From Acidobacteriota bacterium (GTDB taxonomy: Bacteria > Acidobacteriota > Terriglobia > Bryobacterales > Bryobacteraceae): a DNA stretch of 64,000 bases. Under the pieces are notes generated by a model. The model ran no database searches and had not been told where the DNA came from. It was given only the letters and a program-made list of their open reading frames with translations. The stretch is from the NCBI GenBank assembly GCA_017307505.1, contig JAFKEE010000051.1, positions 1 through 64,000 of the forward strand, read 5' to 3'. The position numbers and the translations under genes are program-made. Shown here piece by piece: positions 62,492-64,000 of this stretch; positions within the stretch are counted from its first letter, which is position 1; each line of letters opens with the position of its first letter.

Positions 62492-64000
62492 TTATACGCC
62501 GATGCTCAACGTGGCATTCGGACCCTTGCCGGCCATCTCCATCTGGAACAGGGCGCGGGACACAAACACAGAGGTGAACACGTTGGCCACAAGCCCGATT
62601 ACCAGCGTCACGGCGAAGCCGCGGACCGCTGGAGTACCGAACATAAAGAGGAACGCGCAGCTGACCACGGTCGCGACGTGCGTATCGATGATGGTCAGGA
62701 AGGCCTTGCTGAACCCGGTATCAATCGCCGCCAGCACGGCTTTGCCGCTGCGCATCTCCTCGCGAATACGCTCGAAGATGAGGACGTTGGAGTCGACGGC
62801 CATACCAATCAGCAGGATGACGCCGGCAATGCCGGGCAGTGTCAACACCGCCTTGAGGTAGGCCAGCGCACCGATCAGGATGATGGCGTTCAGGATCAGG
62901 GCGATCGTCGCGTTCACACCGCTCATGTGGTAGTAGATCAGCATGATGACGATCACAATAACGAGGCCGACCAGACCGGAAATGAGACCCTGCTGAATGG
63001 AGTCGGCACCGAGCGACGGTCCCACCGTCTGCTCCTGCAGGTAGATCACGCCCGCCGGCAGCGAACCGGCACGCAGCACGAGAGCCAGGTCACTGGCATC
63101 CTGCTGCGAGCCCGCACCGGTGATGCGGCCCGAATCCTCAATGCGGCTCTGAATCACAGGAGCGCTGCGGACCTGGTTGTCGAGCACAATGGCGAGGCGC
63201 TGTCCGACATTCGCTTCGGTGAACTTGCCGAAGCGGCCCTTGGCATCCTGGGCAAGAATAAACGACGTTTCCCACTTGCCGAACTCGTCCTGGGCCGGCT
63301 TGGCGTCGCGCAGGTCGCGGCCCGTGATGACAGGCGTGCGGGTGACAATGTACCAGCCTTCATTGCTCTGGTCACCAGCGTGCGGCTGCGAGCGCAGCAG
63401 CTTGGTGTTCAGCGGAAGCACGCCGCCCGTCTTGGCGAGTGCGTCCTGCTGGCGGGGGAACGGCCCATCCTTCACTTCATAAAGCTCGAGCATCGCGGCC
63501 GTCTGAAGAATCGACTTCACACGGGCCGGATCGTCCAGGCCGGGCAGAGATACCAGAATCTCTCCATCGGCGTTCGCGCCGCCACGCTCCTGCACGCTGC
63601 TCTCCGCCAGGCCCAGGCCGTTGATGCGGCTCTCGATGGTGGTGCGCGAACGGGCCAGCGTGTCTTTCGTCAGCGCCAGCGCCTCAGTGGGCTTCATGTT
63701 CAGCCGGTAATCCGTGGAGTTGACCGGCGTCAGCACCCAGCTGGGCATCGAATCAGACACCAGGGTGCGGAAGGCCGAGGTCTTCTCCGAAGGGATCCCT
63801 TTGATATCGATCTGGATCTTGTCGGCGTCGGCGATCGTCTTCGGCTCGTTGTGCTCCATCGAGCCGTAGTTGATGCTCTGCTTGCCGAGCTCTTCCTTCA
63901 GCCGCTCGATCTGCTGAAGTGCTTCGGCCTTGAAGGCATCCTGCACCTGCACCTGCAGGACGAGGAGTGTGCCGCCCTTCAGGTCCAGGCCCAGTCGGAT
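62492..64000 (-). CDS. secD: Protein translocase subunit SecD (5' end outside window)
   Basis: At least 502 residues are visible; the gene runs off the right edge, whose last codons read IRLGLDLKGGTLLVLQ, the conserved first periplasmic motif that follows the N-terminal helix. So only about 40-60 residues are missing. Further motifs: LARSTTIESRINGLGLAESS, GEILVSLPGLDDPARVKSIL, IVLDNQVRSAPVIQSRI, LPAGVIYLQEQTVGPSLGAD, AVDSNVLIFERIREEMRSGK. Membrane partner of SecF in the late step of protein export. Confidence 0.96.
   Translation of the reverse strand: MRLGLDLKGGTLLVLQVQVQDAFKAEALQQIERLKEELGKQSINYGSMEHNEPKTIADADKIQIDIKGIPSEKTSAFRTLVSDSMPSWVLTPVNSTDYRLNMKPTEALALTKDTLARSRTTIESRINGLGLAESSVQERGGANADGEILVSLPGLDDPARVKSILQTAAMLELYEVKDGPFPRQQDALAKTGGVLPLNTKLLRSQPHAGDQSNEGWYIVTRTPVITGRDLRDAKPAQDEFGKWETSFILAQDAKGRFGKFTEANVGQRLAIVLDNQVRSAPVIQSRIEDSGRITGAGSQQDASDLALVLRAGSLPAGVIYLQEQTVGPSLGADSIQQGLISGLVGLVIVIVIMLIYYHMSGVNATIALILNAIILIGALAYLKAVLTLPGIAGVILLIGMAVDSNVLIFERIREEMRSGKAVLAAIDTGFSKAFLTIIDTHVATVVSCAFLFMFGTPAVRGFAVTLVIGLVANVFTSVFVSRALFQMEMAGKGPNATLSIGV

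Overview
The window looks like chromosome from an Acidobacteriota member, most likely Solibacter/Bryobacteraceae-like. This is inferred from the high GC content, the sigma-factor/Ser-Thr-kinase/beta-propeller unit, many exported 'carboxypeptidase regulatory-like' (CnaB-type beta-sandwich) proteins, Tat-exported plant-polysaccharide hydrolases and the housekeeping gene types. No rRNA, tRNA or CRISPR array was seen.

Layout. 1-0.4 kb: non-coding, with a direct repeat resembling an insertion-sequence end. 0.4-4 kb: ECF-like sigma factor and a membrane Ser/Thr kinase with a WD40-like sensor domain. 4-7.1 kb (minus): acetoacetate-decarboxylase-like protein and a large FAD oxidoreductase, tightly coupled. 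7.6-11.4 kb: exported unknown protein, exported phosphodiesterase, GH51 arabinofuranosidase. 11.5-25.8 kb: the most striking region, four tandem two-gene cassettes (called A and B here) of exported beta-sandwich proteins, with degraded 5' remnants of more copies before cassette 4 and an exported M55 aminopeptidase attached to the end. 26.7-33.7 kb: small exported protein, GH95-type glycosidase, a hipBA toxin-antitoxin locus behind an AT-rich operator region, and a GHL6-like hydrolase. 33.7-36.3 kb: 38-residue membrane peptide and a caspase/legumain-like protein.

36.4-46.4 kb is housekeeping: DNA glycosylase, thpR-plsY-gpsA, a second ECF sigma/anti-sigma operon, acyltransferase, etfB-etfA, acpP-fabF and a YqiA-like esterase. 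46.4-50.6 kb: a membrane protein resembling an M48 peptidase without its HExxH motif, an S1/P1 nuclease, and a TonB-family protein with three N-terminal repeats. 50.7-57.5 kb: DctA-type symporter, GH78 rhamnosidase, DUF971 protein, Rel/SpoT. 57.6-61.1 kb (minus): tonB-exbB-exbD-exbD-TPR lipoprotein operon closed by a strong terminator. 61.2-64 kb (minus): secF and secD (secD runs off the right edge).

How the parts may work together: the glycosidases (GH51, GH95, GH78, GHL6-like) and the TonB/Exb energisers fit a soil heterotroph that degrades plant polysaccharides. thpR-plsY-gpsA and acpP-fabF serve RNA and lipid metabolism. The A/B cassettes have no assigned function; their export signals, identical stop-N-ATG coupling and repeated duplication suggest each A protein works with its B partner outside the cytoplasm.
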